Shown here piece by piece: positions 1 to 5,808 of a stretch of 28,265 nucleotides of DNA. How positions within the stretch are numbered: position 1 is the stretch's first letter; each line of letters begins with the position of its first letter. The translations under genes and the position numbers were made by a program. Under the pieces are notes generated by a model. That model saw nothing but the letters and a program-made list of their open reading frames with translations, ran no database searches and had not been told where the DNA came from. Source of the DNA: JACPTG01 sp964504135 (GTDB lineage Archaea > Nanobdellota > Nanobdellia > Woesearchaeales > UBA10216); the NCBI GenBank assembly GCA_964504135.1, contig CAZDCW010000016.1:1-28265 (forward strand), in the 5' to 3' direction.

Positions 1-1
1 G

Positions 2-55
2 CCACAGAATATATGACCCATTCCCGAGAATAACTTCAGAACACTAAAGAATTAC
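2..55. repeat. Left copy of a perfect 54-bp terminal inverted repeat
   Basis: Bases 2-55 are the exact reverse complement of 28212-28265, the last bases of the window. Identity stops abruptly at 55/28212. It lies just outside the TATA box of the L1 operon, while the right copy lies just outside the TATA box of the Cys-repeat protein gene. No gene is visible in it. It may be an interspersed repeat that terminated assembly, or an assembly artefact; the housekeeping content argues against a plasmid telomere. Confidence 0.9.
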
Positions 56-71
56 GGAATTCTGAGTTAAC

Positions 72-79
72 TTTATAAA
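72..79 (+). promoter_or_regulatory. TATA box of the L1-L10-L12 operon
   Basis: TTTATAAA is a good archaeal TATA box. Transcription would start about 26 nt after its centre, near 102. That leaves a leader of about 35 nt before the L1 start at 137, with a Shine-Dalgarno GGAGG at 125-129. Confidence 0.7.
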
Positions 80-136
80 CATCAGCCCTATCCCTCCCCA
101 ATCCCGTCAGTTACTGCTTTGGCAGGAGGGAATTTC

Positions 137-784
137 ATGGATAAAGGTCTTGTTGTTGAGGCTTTGGGTAAGCTTGGAGTGGATAAGAAACGCAACTTCT
201 CGCAGAGCTATGACCTTATTGTCAACCTTAAGGACCTTGACCTGAAGAAGAACGAGAACCAGGTGGACTTTTTCGCGCAGCTTCCGAATGGGACCGGCCG
301 GCCTGTGGGAATCTGCGCTTTTGTGGATACCCAGATGGCTGAGGAGGCCCGGGCTGTCTTTGACGCGGTAATCCTGGCTGATGACTTTCCAAAGTACAAG
401 GACAAGAAGGTTTCCAGGAAGCTTGCAAGGAAATTCGATTTTTTTGTTGCCCAGGCAAACCTTATGCCGCAGGTCGCAACTTTTTTCGGCCGCACGCTGG
501 GGCCAAAGGGCAAGATGCCGAATCCAAAGGCAGGGGCAATCATCGCGCCCAAGGCAAACCTCAGGCAGCTTAAGGAGAATCTCCAGAGGACCATAAGGGT
601 TTCTGCAAGAACAGCTCCCATGGTCCAGTGCATTGTGGGCACTGAGAAAATGGGCGCAGACAAGTCCGCTGAGAACCTTGTCAACGTCTACGAGCAGATT
701 GTACACCACCTTCCGAATGAGGAGGCAAATGTAAAGTCTGTCCTTGTAAAGCTTACGATGAGTTCTCCGGTGAGGCTGAAATGA
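137..784 (+). CDS. rpl1: Large-subunit ribosomal protein uL1 (L1)
   Basis: A 215-residue L1 protein of the ribosomal L1 stalk, which helps release deacylated tRNA from the E site. The match is full length: an N-terminal charged region (SYDLIVNLKDLDL), the family signature in the form FGRTLGPKGKMPNPK about two thirds into domain II, and a typical KSVLVKLTMSSPVRLK end. I chose ATG 137 because AGGAGG lies 7-8 nt upstream; an in-frame TTG at 119 precedes that SD and is unlikely. It is the first gene of an operon; uL11, which often precedes L1 in archaea, is not between the promoter and this gene. The stop overlaps the L10 start (ATGA). L1 proteins often repress their own mRNA; I did not identify the binding site here. 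Confidence 0.96.
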   Translation: MDKGLVVEALGKLGVDKKRNFSQSYDLIVNLKDLDLKKNENQVDFFAQLPNGTGRPVGICAFVDTQMAEEARAVFDAVILADDFPKYKDKKVSRKLARKFDFFVAQANLMPQVATFFGRTLGPKGKMPNPKAGAIIAPKANLRQLKENLQRTIRVSARTAPMVQCIVGTEKMGADKSAENLVNVYEQIVHHLPNEEANVKSVLVKLTMSSPVRLK

Positions 785-1647
785 GCTACACTGCCAAGGT
801 TGCTGAGTACAAGGTTGCCGAGGTAGGTGAGCTTGTGAAGGTTATCCGCGAGTACCCGCTTGTGGGCATTGTCAACATGGAGAACATTCCCGCCCCGCAG
901 CTTTTGAGGATGCGCGGCCAGCTCAGGGCCAGTCTTTTAATCAGGATGTCCAAGAAGCGGCTTATTAACCTTGCGCTTAAGGAGGCTGAAAAGTTGAAGC
1001 CTGGAATCCTGGCCTTGGATAAGCATTCAGGCGGAATGCCCGCCCTGGTCTTCACAAGGGAAAACCCCTTCAGGATTGCATCCATCCTCAGGAAGAGCAG
1101 GACGCCTGCGCCTGCAAAGCCAGGCCAGGTTTCGCCCAGGGACATCATAATCCCGGCAGGCCCCACGCCGTTCGCACCAGGCCCTGTCATTTCAGAGCTT
1201 TCCGGCGTCGGGCTGAAGACAGGTGTTGAGGCTGGAAAGGTCACAATCCGGCAGGACCACCTTATAATAAAAGAAGGGGAGAAATTTTCCAGGAAAGTTT
1301 CAGACGTCATTGCCAAGCTTGGCATCCAGCCAATGGAGATTGGCCTGGATATCGTCGCAATTTATGAGGACGGCGTCATTTACACCAGGAAGGTGCTGGC
1401 TGTTGACGAGGCGCAGTACCTTGCGAACGTAATGTCTGCCGCGGCTGGGGCGCTGTCGCTTTCAGTCGCCATAGGCTACCCGACCAAGGATAACATCAGG
1501 CAGCTTGTAGGCCGCGCCTTCACGCAGGCAAAAGGCCTTGCAATCTCAAGGCAGCTTATATCCGACGTTTACGCTCATAAGCTCGTGGTTGACGCGCAGC
1601 GGGCAGCTGCATCAGTCGCCGCCGCGGTTCCCGAGCTTAAATCATGA
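781..1647 (+). CDS. rplP0: Ribosomal stalk base protein uL10 (P0), short form
   Basis: A 288-residue archaeal uL10/P0, which anchors the L12 dimers that recruit translational GTPases. The N-terminal rRNA-binding domain (residues about 1-105, with LLRMRGQLRASLLIRMSKK) is followed by the archaeal/eukaryal insertion domain (about 110-185, PGQVSPRDIIIPAGPT, GLKTGVEAGKV). After it comes the helical spine that binds L12 (about 210-285). The protein stops at VAAAVPELKS. Many archaeal P0 proteins run past 300 residues and end in an acidic tail with the same GLGALFG-type motif as L12; that tail is absent here. The start overlaps the L1 stop by ATGA, and the next gene begins 18 nt after the stop. Confidence 0.95.
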   Translation: MSYTAKVAEYKVAEVGELVKVIREYPLVGIVNMENIPAPQLLRMRGQLRASLLIRMSKKRLINLALKEAEKLKPGILALDKHSGGMPALVFTRENPFRIASILRKSRTPAPAKPGQVSPRDIIIPAGPTPFAPGPVISELSGVGLKTGVEAGKVTIRQDHLIIKEGEKFSRKVSDVIAKLGIQPMEIGLDIVAIYEDGVIYTRKVLAVDEAQYLANVMSAAAGALSLSVAIGYPTKDNIRQLVGRAFTQAKGLAISRQLISDVYAHKLVVDAQRAAASVAAAVPELKS

Positions 1648-1665
1648 TGAAGGAGGTAAAATAAA

Positions 1666-1965
1666 ATGGAATACGTATATGCCGCAATGCTGCTGCACAA
1701 GGCAGGACATAAGGTAACTGAGGAGTCTGTTTCAAAGGTCCTCCAGGCCGCAGGGGTAAGCCCTGACCAGGCCAGGGCCAAGGCTCTTGTCTCAGCCCTT
1801 GAGGGCGTGGACATAGACGCTGCTGTCAAGGAGGCATCTGTCGTCACTGCTCCAGTTGCCGCAGCCCCTGTTCAGGCTGAGAAGAAGAAGGAGGAGAAGA
1901 AGCCTGAAGAGGAGAAGAAGAGCCAGGAGCAGGCAGCAGCTGGCTTGGGCGCGTTGTTCGGCTGA
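1666..1965 (+). CDS. rpl12: Ribosomal stalk protein L12 (archaeal P1 type)
   Basis: A 99-residue acidic stalk protein that dimerises and binds P0. The N-terminal helical dimerisation domain (MEYVYAAMLLHKAGHKVTEE) spans about residues 1-60. An Ala/Val hinge and a Lys/Glu-rich linker follow, then the GTPase-factor binding end AAAGLGALFG. The start is clear: AGGAGGT at 1651-1657 precedes ATG 1666. It is the last gene of the L1-L10-L12 operon. Because the P0 protein here lacks the shared C-terminal motif, this protein would be the only carrier of the factor-binding tail on the stalk. Confidence 0.96.
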   Translation: MEYVYAAMLLHKAGHKVTEESVSKVLQAAGVSPDQARAKALVSALEGVDIDAAVKEASVVTAPVAAAPVQAEKKKEEKKPEEEKKSQEQAAAGLGALFG

Positions 1966-1988
1966 GGAGTCTCCGGAGTTGTGAAATG

Positions 1989-2101
1989 GTCTGGAACCTG
2001 TACAGCCAGACATATCGTAAATTGCGGTAATTAGTGCAAAATTCGCATGCAATTTACGAGATTAGAATTGCGCATATCCATCAACTAATCAGCGCAATTC
2101 T
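1989..2101. repeat. Three consecutive hairpins after rpl12
   Basis: Three perfect inverted repeats lie end to end. GTCTGG 1989-1994 pairs with 2006-2011. TCGTAAATTGC 2015-2025 pairs with 2049-2059. AGAATTGCGC 2064-2073 pairs with 2092-2101. The last two share the AATTGC core. They fill most of the gap between rpl12 and the next open frame. They could end or protect the L1 operon mRNA, or be the remains of a small repeat element. There is no clear T-run after them. Confidence 0.6.
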
Positions 2102-2140
2102 CTATATCAGCCGCGTGGCTTTGGCCACCTGGATATTCTG

Positions 2141-2824
2141 GTGCTCGGGCACAATGGAAACCCATATGGGGGCAAGACGCCTGACCAGCGCACCATTCTG
2201 GATGGCCTGGGCGAATTTGAGCATTCAGCTGCGGTGTACGATTACTGGAATGTCAGTTACACGCCTGACACTATGCGCAGCGCCCTGAGCAGGCAGGCTT
2301 CGGGCCTGTCAATAGTATACTTTTCGGGCAGCGAATGCAATGGCGAACTGGTGTTCCCATTTGTAAACGCAGGAGCCTCGGACAGGCAAAGGCACACCAT
2401 GCCAAAGTCAGAGTTTCTTGGCCTTCTCGGCACACCCTGGCCGAAAGTAATCCTTCTGGCTTACCCCAACTCTGATTTCGGCTGCGCGCCGGGAAACACG
2501 CTCATGGTGGGGATTTCAGGGGACAAGCCAGGCTCACTTCTGGATGCACTGCTTGCGGATGACATCATGTATGCAGCGCATCACCCGCAGCCTGACTCCC
2601 TGAAGGTTTTCCTGGAGACCCTTCGCAGCCAATACCACAACAGGCCGCTTCCTATCTCCAACAAGCCTGAATTTACCCAGGTTAACGACCTGTATAAGAT
2701 GTATTGCCTGGAGAAAGCCACAGGCCAGCCCATGATTCAAGATTCTGCCCGCATTTTTGTGCGCTCAAACCTCGTTATTGCCGGCAGCGCGTTTCAGGTT
2801 GACCGTTACTGTGATTTTGTTTAA
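2141..2824 (+). CDS. Hypothetical protein, possibly 5'-truncated; weak caspase/legumain-like pattern
   Basis: I do not recognise this 227-residue protein. The frame is open from 2066, just after a TAG. Those upstream codons read like protein (GFGHLDILVLGHNGNPYGG), but they contain no ATG, GTG or TTG before GTG 2141. The GTG splits what looks like a hydrophobic strand, so the 5' end may have been lost into the hairpin region. A strand followed by GHNG, and about 50 residues later a strand followed by SGSECNG, recalls the His-Gly...Cys layout of caspase/legumain-fold peptidases. That similarity is weak and rests on pattern only. The stop shares TTAA with the convergent vapC fragment. It could be a functional orphan or a decaying gene. 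Confidence 0.55.
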   Translation: MLGHNGNPYGGKTPDQRTILDGLGEFEHSAAVYDYWNVSYTPDTMRSALSRQASGLSIVYFSGSECNGELVFPFVNAGASDRQRHTMPKSEFLGLLGTPWPKVILLAYPNSDFGCAPGNTLMVGISGDKPGSLLDALLADDIMYAAHHPQPDSLKVFLETLRSQYHNRPLPISNKPEFTQVNDLYKMYCLEKATGQPMIQDSARIFVRSNLVIAGSAFQVDRYCDFV

Positions 2825-3012
2825 TACCCAACCACCCGCAGCCGGGGCACCTTTTGAAAATCCCTGCGGTTCCTTGTAAGTATCCTGCTGCATCCTTTGG
2901 ACAGGAGGATTCCTGCTATCAGAAGGTCATTTTGGTTTATCATCTCCCCCCGGCTGCTGAGGCCTTCTTTTATCTCCCCGGCAATCATGGCTGCCTTTAA
3001 TCCCAATTCCAC
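2821..3012 (-). pseudogene. C-terminal fragment of a VapC-like PIN-domain toxin
   Basis: The minus strand encodes about 60 residues typical of the end of a VapC PIN ribonuclease: KAAMIAGEIKEGLSSRGEMI, then NQNDLLIAGILLSKG with an active-site acidic residue, then ILTRNRRDF and the LRVVGY end. The N-terminal half with the first PIN aspartate is missing. The frame runs straight into the left hairpin of the IS200-like element (3009-3029) and then meets a stop at 3034-3036. The only start is a GTG inside that hairpin. No N-terminal half or antitoxin gene is visible beyond the element, so the gene was interrupted and later lost sequence. It is very unlikely to be functional. Confidence 0.75.
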
Positions 3013-3029
3013 CGGTCTCTGACCGGTGG
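3009..3029. repeat. Left-end hairpin of the IS200-like element
   Basis: The 9-bp stem CCACCGGTC / GACCGGTGG encloses a TCT loop. It differs from the right hairpin by one base pair only (A3011-T3027 against G3637-C3653), so pairing is kept. Confidence 0.85.
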
Positions 3030-3168
3030 ATAGTCATGTAGTAATCTTTTTCTTGTAGAACTGTCAAAAAAGAATTGGCAGGCTCCTGAATGAGCACTGC
3101 CCACTGTCGTTTCGCGTAGCGGTAGCTTTGCGCGCGGAGCATATAAAACTTTCTGTGAGGCCGTAAAA

Positions 3169-3627
3169 ATGCGAAAAACAAACCCTATTAGGTTTAGCTC
3201 TGCAGTTGGAGAAGCTTGGATGCATTGCATGTTCAAGGTTAAGTATTGTCATAACATCTTTGACGATGAATTGTATCGCGAAGCGATGCGAATGCTGCTT
3301 TTGGAGGCAGCGTTTGAGTACGATATTCCGGTTGGCGAGATTGGTTTTGATGCGAATCACGTCCATTTCATGGCTGATATTGGAAATTATAGCAGGCCAC
3401 AAGTCGCTAAGATGTTGAGGGGTCCGACGGCTAAAAAATTCTTTGAGTTTTTCCCTGAACTGAAGAAGTCCCTTTTTTGGGATTCGGGAGTCTGGAATCC
3501 TGCGTATTACATTGGAAATCCAAGAAATATAGACGACACGATAAGGTACATCCAGAAGCAGAAATACGGCACTGGAAGCCCCTTGCATGACAGAAGGCAA
3601 ACAAGCCTCACAGCCTTCGCAGCGTAG
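3169..3627 (+). CDS. tnpA: IS200/IS605-family Y1 transposase (TnpA / RAYT-like)
   Basis: A 152-residue Y1 HUH-type single-strand transposase. The metal-binding His-x-His is at H64 and H66 (FDANHVHFMADI), and the catalytic tyrosine is Y127 in DDTIRYIQKQ, the usual Y-x-x-x-Q context. The N-terminal WMHCMFKVKYCHNIF replaces the usual HLVFRTKYRR strand. The fold also fits the GP-x-AKKFF...LKKSLFWDSGVWNPAYYIG stretch typical of this family. Length is normal for TnpA, so the enzyme could be active. ATG 3169 is the first start after the left hairpin. No TnpB or accessory ORF accompanies it. The terminal hairpins at 3009 and 3635 are the likely substrates. Confidence 0.88.
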   Translation: MRKTNPIRFSSAVGEAWMHCMFKVKYCHNIFDDELYREAMRMLLLEAAFEYDIPVGEIGFDANHVHFMADIGNYSRPQVAKMLRGPTAKKFFEFFPELKKSLFWDSGVWNPAYYIGNPRNIDDTIRYIQKQKYGTGSPLHDRRQTSLTAFAA

Positions 3628-3634
3628 TTAAATT

Positions 3635-3655
3635 CCGCCGGTCTCTGACCGGCGG
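3635..3655. repeat. Right-end hairpin of the IS200-like element
   Basis: The 9-bp stem CCGCCGGTC / GACCGGCGG encloses a TCT loop, 8 nt after the tnpA stop. It is in the same orientation as the left hairpin, with one compensatory base-pair change. Confidence 0.85.
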
Positions 3656-3983
3656 TTGTTTAATTCCGAAAAGGAGAGTTGCTCTTGATTTAGATCCAAA
3701 AGCATTACAATCAAGACATCATCAAGATAGCAGAGAAACCAAAGTTGCTTCTTTCACAGAAATGCCTTTTGAAGATGGAGCAATAGATGTGATTTTTAGT
3801 CATTTTACAACACATCATAATCATCAAATTGACCGTGAAAAATTTGAAGAGTGTAGAAGAGTAATAAAATCGAATGGCGTTTATGTGGCGTATAGGCATG
3901 ATGGACACGAACACGATTTTGATAGGATTGGATTTGAAAAAGTTAAGTTAGGAGATTTCGCTACTTTGTATCTGCCAAAATAA
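3656..3983 (+). pseudogene. C-terminal remnant of a class I SAM-dependent methyltransferase
   Basis: The open frame running out of the right hairpin reads RRVALDLDPKALQSRHHQ, then TEMPFEDGAIDVIFSHFTTHHNH, then FEECRRVIKSNGVYVAYR, and ends at DFATLYLPK. These match methyltransferase motif II (acidic DLDP), motif IV (PF-x-DG-x-(I/F)D) and the post-IV 'E..RV.k..G' strand. The glycine-rich SAM motif I is missing, because the frame begins in the IS hairpin. ATG 3762 would give only 73 residues, lacking the cofactor site. The stretch is visibly more AT-rich than the surrounding housekeeping genes, which suggests transfer. I take it as a decayed gene truncated by the element. Confidence 0.65.
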
Positions 3984-4087
3984 TGTCCTGCCCCTTCTAA
4001 ATGAGATTCCTTTCTTTAGCCCAAAGAAAAAATAAGATTATAATAAGAATTACTAAAAGAATAATAATAGGATTTGTTTGTTGTGCC

Positions 4088-4333
4088 TTATTTTTTATTT
4101 TTTTCATTTTCAAGTTTATCCAATCTTTGCCAAATTTTATTTAGTTCTTTGGTTGTGTTGATTTGCGCTTTTAACTCTTTTATGTCCCCTTGCATCGTAT
4201 CTAAATTTAAATATATCGTTATGAACAAGGTAGCTATACCTCCTGTTAGCACTATTAAATCTTTGGAAGCAGCACCATAGAGAGTCATTCCAAAGCTGAT
4301 AATGCCCAATATGAGGTCTTTGGATTCCACCAT
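4088..4333 (-). CDS. Small membrane protein with C-terminal coiled coil
   Basis: An 81-residue protein I do not recognise. Two hydrophobic segments (LILGIISFGMTLYGA, about residues 7-21, and LIVLTGGIATLFITIYL, about 26-42) precede a charged helix with heptad-like spacing (IKELKAQI...LNKIWQRLDKLENE, about 51-78). The layout resembles small phage- or plasmid-type membrane proteins, but nothing ties it to a named family. A minus-strand TATA-like run at 4355-4366 lies about 28 nt before the ATG, consistent with a leaderless mRNA. The gene and its flanks are AT-rich compared with the ribosomal operons, which suggests recent acquisition. The 3984-4087 gap downstream shows no other feature. Confidence 0.6.
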   Translation of the reverse strand: MVESKDLILGIISFGMTLYGAASKDLIVLTGGIATLFITIYLNLDTMQGDIKELKAQINTTKELNKIWQRLDKLENEKNKK

Positions 4334-4416
4334 TTAGTAACTGAATATTCCACTTGTTTTTTATTTCTTTTGCAAAATCCAAATCCAGAAGACCTACAGC
4401 CCGCAATTTAACAATC

Positions 4417-4424
4417 TTTATAAA
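4417..4424 (+). promoter_or_regulatory. TATA box of the L7Ae operon
   Basis: TTTATAAA, identical to the TATA boxes of the L1 and S7 genes. The predicted transcription start is near 4447, which gives a leader of about 65 nt before the L7Ae ATG at 4512. Most single genes in this window are nearly leaderless. Confidence 0.7.
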
Positions 4425-4444
4425 CCACCCCCTAATCCTTTATG

Positions 4445-4477
4445 CTTCAGCTGATGAGGGCACTGGCCTGAGGTTTT
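4445..4477 (+). promoter_or_regulatory. Possible K-turn (box C/D-like) in the L7Ae mRNA leader
   Basis: CTGATGA at 4451-4457 and CTGA at 4468-4471 resemble boxes C and D. A fold with tandem G-A pairs is possible. Its non-canonical side is GGC 4459-4461 pairing with GCC 4466-4468. Its flanking stem AGCT 4449-4452 pairs with GGTT 4472-4475 using wobbles. A simple hairpin, CTTCAG 4445-4450 with CTGAGG 4468-4473, competes with it. L7Ae binds K-turns, and archaeal L7Ae is known to repress its own mRNA this way, so this is a plausible feedback site. The stems are short, so this remains inference. Confidence 0.4.
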
Positions 4478-4511
4478 GTTTCTTGGGTTTGATGCCTGAT
4501 GGAGGTTTAAC

Positions 4512-4838
4512 ATGGCTAAGGAATCTGATGAAAGAGTGCTTGAGGCTGTTGAGATAGCCAAGTCCACTGGCAGGCTGAAGAAGGGTACAAACGAGGTCAC
4601 CAAGGCAATAGAGCGCGGCACCGCAAAACTGGTTGTCGTGGCAAAGGACGTCAACCCTCCTGAGATAGTGATGCACATTCCTCTTCTTGCGAAGGAGAAG
4701 GGCATTCCTTTTGCTGAAGTCCAGAGCCGGGAGGAGCTTGGCGCTGCCGCAGGACTCTCTGTTGCCACCGGAAGCGTTGCAATAACTGTTGAGGGCGATG
4801 CAAAGGAAATAATCAAGGAGCTTGCGAAGGAGCAGTAA
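4512..4838 (+). CDS. rpl7ae: Ribosomal protein L7Ae (eL8), K-turn binding protein
   Basis: A 108-residue L7Ae. It binds K-turns in 23S rRNA, box C/D and H/ACA guide RNAs, and in archaea RNase P RNA. The family hallmarks are all present: GRLKKGTNEVTKAIERGTAKLVVVAKDVNPPEIVMHIPLLAKEKGIPFAEV, then an AAAGLSVATGSVAI hydrophobic loop. ATG 4512 follows GGAGG at 4501-4505. It is the first gene of a conserved archaeal cluster, L7Ae-eS28-eL24-Ndk. The gap to eS28 is 3 nt. The leader holds a possible K-turn, which would let the protein control the whole operon, including Adk and EF-2 downstream. Confidence 0.97.
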   Translation: MAKESDERVLEAVEIAKSTGRLKKGTNEVTKAIERGTAKLVVVAKDVNPPEIVMHIPLLAKEKGIPFAEVQSREELGAAAGLSVATGSVAITVEGDAKEIIKELAKEQ

Positions 4839-4841
4839 CCC

Positions 4842-5147
4842 ATGGCAGCCAGGAAGCTTGAGGAGCCTGAAAAGGCTGAAGTGAAGGAGCAAAGGCAGCC
4901 CAGGCAGGCTGAGGCAAAGGCTGCGCAGGTTAATTTCTCCCCTGCAACCCCTGCGAGGGTAGAGGAGATTGTCGGAAGGACAGGCGTCAGGGGCGAGGCC
5001 ATCCAGGTCAGGTGCAAGGTCCTTGAGGGCAAGGATGCCAACAAGGTTCTCAGGAGGAATGTCAAGGGCCCTGTAAAGGCAGGCGATATTCTTATGCTCA
5101 GGGAGACTGAGATTGAGGCAAGGAAGCTTAACCAGGGAAGGAAATGA
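4842..5147 (+). CDS. rps28e: Small-subunit ribosomal protein eS28 with N-terminal extension
   Basis: A 101-residue protein. Residues about 34-101 are a complete eS28: TPARVEEIVGRTGVRGEAIQ, then VRCKVLEGKDANKVLRRNVKGPVKAGDILMLRETEIEAR. The usual protein is about 70 residues. The first 30 or so residues here are a Lys/Glu/Gln/Ala-rich tail (KLEEPEKAEVKEQRQPRQAEAKAA) with no known match. ATG 4842 is 3 nt after the L7Ae stop, and no better internal start is visible, so I accept the extension. Its 3' end overlaps the eL24 start by 4 nt (ATGA). Confidence 0.93.
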   Translation: MAARKLEEPEKAEVKEQRQPRQAEAKAAQVNFSPATPARVEEIVGRTGVRGEAIQVRCKVLEGKDANKVLRRNVKGPVKAGDILMLRETEIEARKLNQGRK

Positions 5148-5317
5148 GCTACAAATGCAGTTTTTGCGGCGAGCAGATTGAGCCAGGCACTGGCAAGATG
5201 TTTGTAACAAGAGCCGGGAAGGTTTATTATTTCTGCTCCAGCAAGTGTGAGAAGTCCATGGTGAAGCTTGGCCGAAAGCCAAAGGTTGGAAAGGCTGTTG
5301 AGGAGGCTGAGGCATGA
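5144..5317 (+). CDS. rpl24e: Large-subunit ribosomal protein eL24 (L24e)
   Basis: A 57-residue zinc-finger ribosomal protein. The sequence begins MSYKCSFCGEQIEPGTGKMF, with the first zinc pair C5 and C8. It continues VTRAGKVYYFCSSKCEKSMVKLG with the second pair C-x3-C, then a short charged tail EEAEA. This is the normal size for archaeal L24e. The start is fixed by the ATGA overlap with eS28, and its own stop lies in ATGA with ndk. The order L7Ae-eS28-eL24-ndk is widely conserved in archaea and supports the call. Confidence 0.95.
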   Translation: MSYKCSFCGEQIEPGTGKMFVTRAGKVYYFCSSKCEKSMVKLGRKPKVGKAVEEAEA

Positions 5318-5808
5318 TGGAGAGGACTCTGGTAATTGTAAAGCCCGATGGCGTCCAGCGGGCGCTTGTTGGAAAGATACTTACAAGGTTTGAGGATGCG
5401 GGCTTTAAGATTGTGGGTCTCAAGATGAAGTGGGCTGACAGGGATTTTGCCATGAAACATTACACTGAAGACCTGGCCAGGCGCAGGGGCGAACACGTAA
5501 GGAATCAGATGGTTGAGTTCATAAGCAGCGGCCCTGTGATAGCGGTCGTCCTGGAGGGTGTTAATGCAGTGCAGAATGTCCGCAAGATTACTGGCGACAC
5601 CCAGCCGATGGCAGCATTGCCCGGAACCATCCGGGGAGACTTCTCCCACGTCAGCTACGAATACGCTGACAGCAAAAAGATTCCTGTCAAGAACATCATC
5701 CACGCCTCATCCAGCCTGGACGACGCCAAGGCTGAAATCGCGCTTTGGTTCGGGAAGGGTGAGCTCCACAGCTACAAATCAGTGCATGACGAGCACACGT
5801 TAAAATGA
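5314..5808 (+). CDS. ndk: Nucleoside diphosphate kinase
   Basis: A 164-residue NDK. It transfers the gamma phosphate between NTPs and NDPs through a phosphohistidine, supplying GTP for translation among other roles. The catalytic histidine is H130 in KNIIHASSSLDDA. Other family motifs are the N-terminal RTLVIVKPDGVQRALVGKI, the Kpn-loop GDTQPMAALPGTIRGDF and the end W(F)GKGELHSY. Two adjacent ATGs (5314, 5317) could start it; 5314 forms the ATGA overlap with eL24. The C-terminus (KSVHDEHTLK) overlaps the adk start by ATGA. In many archaea infB follows ndk here; adk takes that position in this genome. Confidence 0.97.
   Translation: MMERTLVIVKPDGVQRALVGKILTRFEDAGFKIVGLKMKWADRDFAMKHYTEDLARRRGEHVRNQMVEFISSGPVIAVVLEGVNAVQNVRKITGDTQPMAALPGTIRGDFSHVSYEYADSKKIPVKNIIHASSSLDDAKAEIALWFGKGELHSYKSVHDEHTLK

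Larger units (their letters stand above)
3005..3655 (+). mobile_element. IS200-like / RAYT-like element with hairpin ends
   Basis: A Y1 transposase gene sits between two near-identical hairpins in direct orientation. Both share the core AATTCC[A/G]CCGGTC-TCT-GACCGG[T/C]GG. The layout fits the subterminal hairpins of IS200/IS605 elements, or REP-like hairpins around a RAYT. There is no tnpB. The left edge cuts a vapC frame; the right edge abuts a methyltransferase tail. Exact ends are unknown because these elements make no target duplication; I bound the element by the shared hairpin cores. Confidence 0.7.

Noticed and set aside
107..709. 200-codon minus-strand frame opposite rpl1
   Set aside because: It is the antisense shadow of a clear ribosomal protein gene, with no promoter or recognisable protein.
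4137..4406. 89-codon minus-strand frame overlapping the small membrane protein
   Set aside because: It is out of frame with the 81-residue protein, which has the sensible TM and coiled-coil layout and correct TATA spacing.
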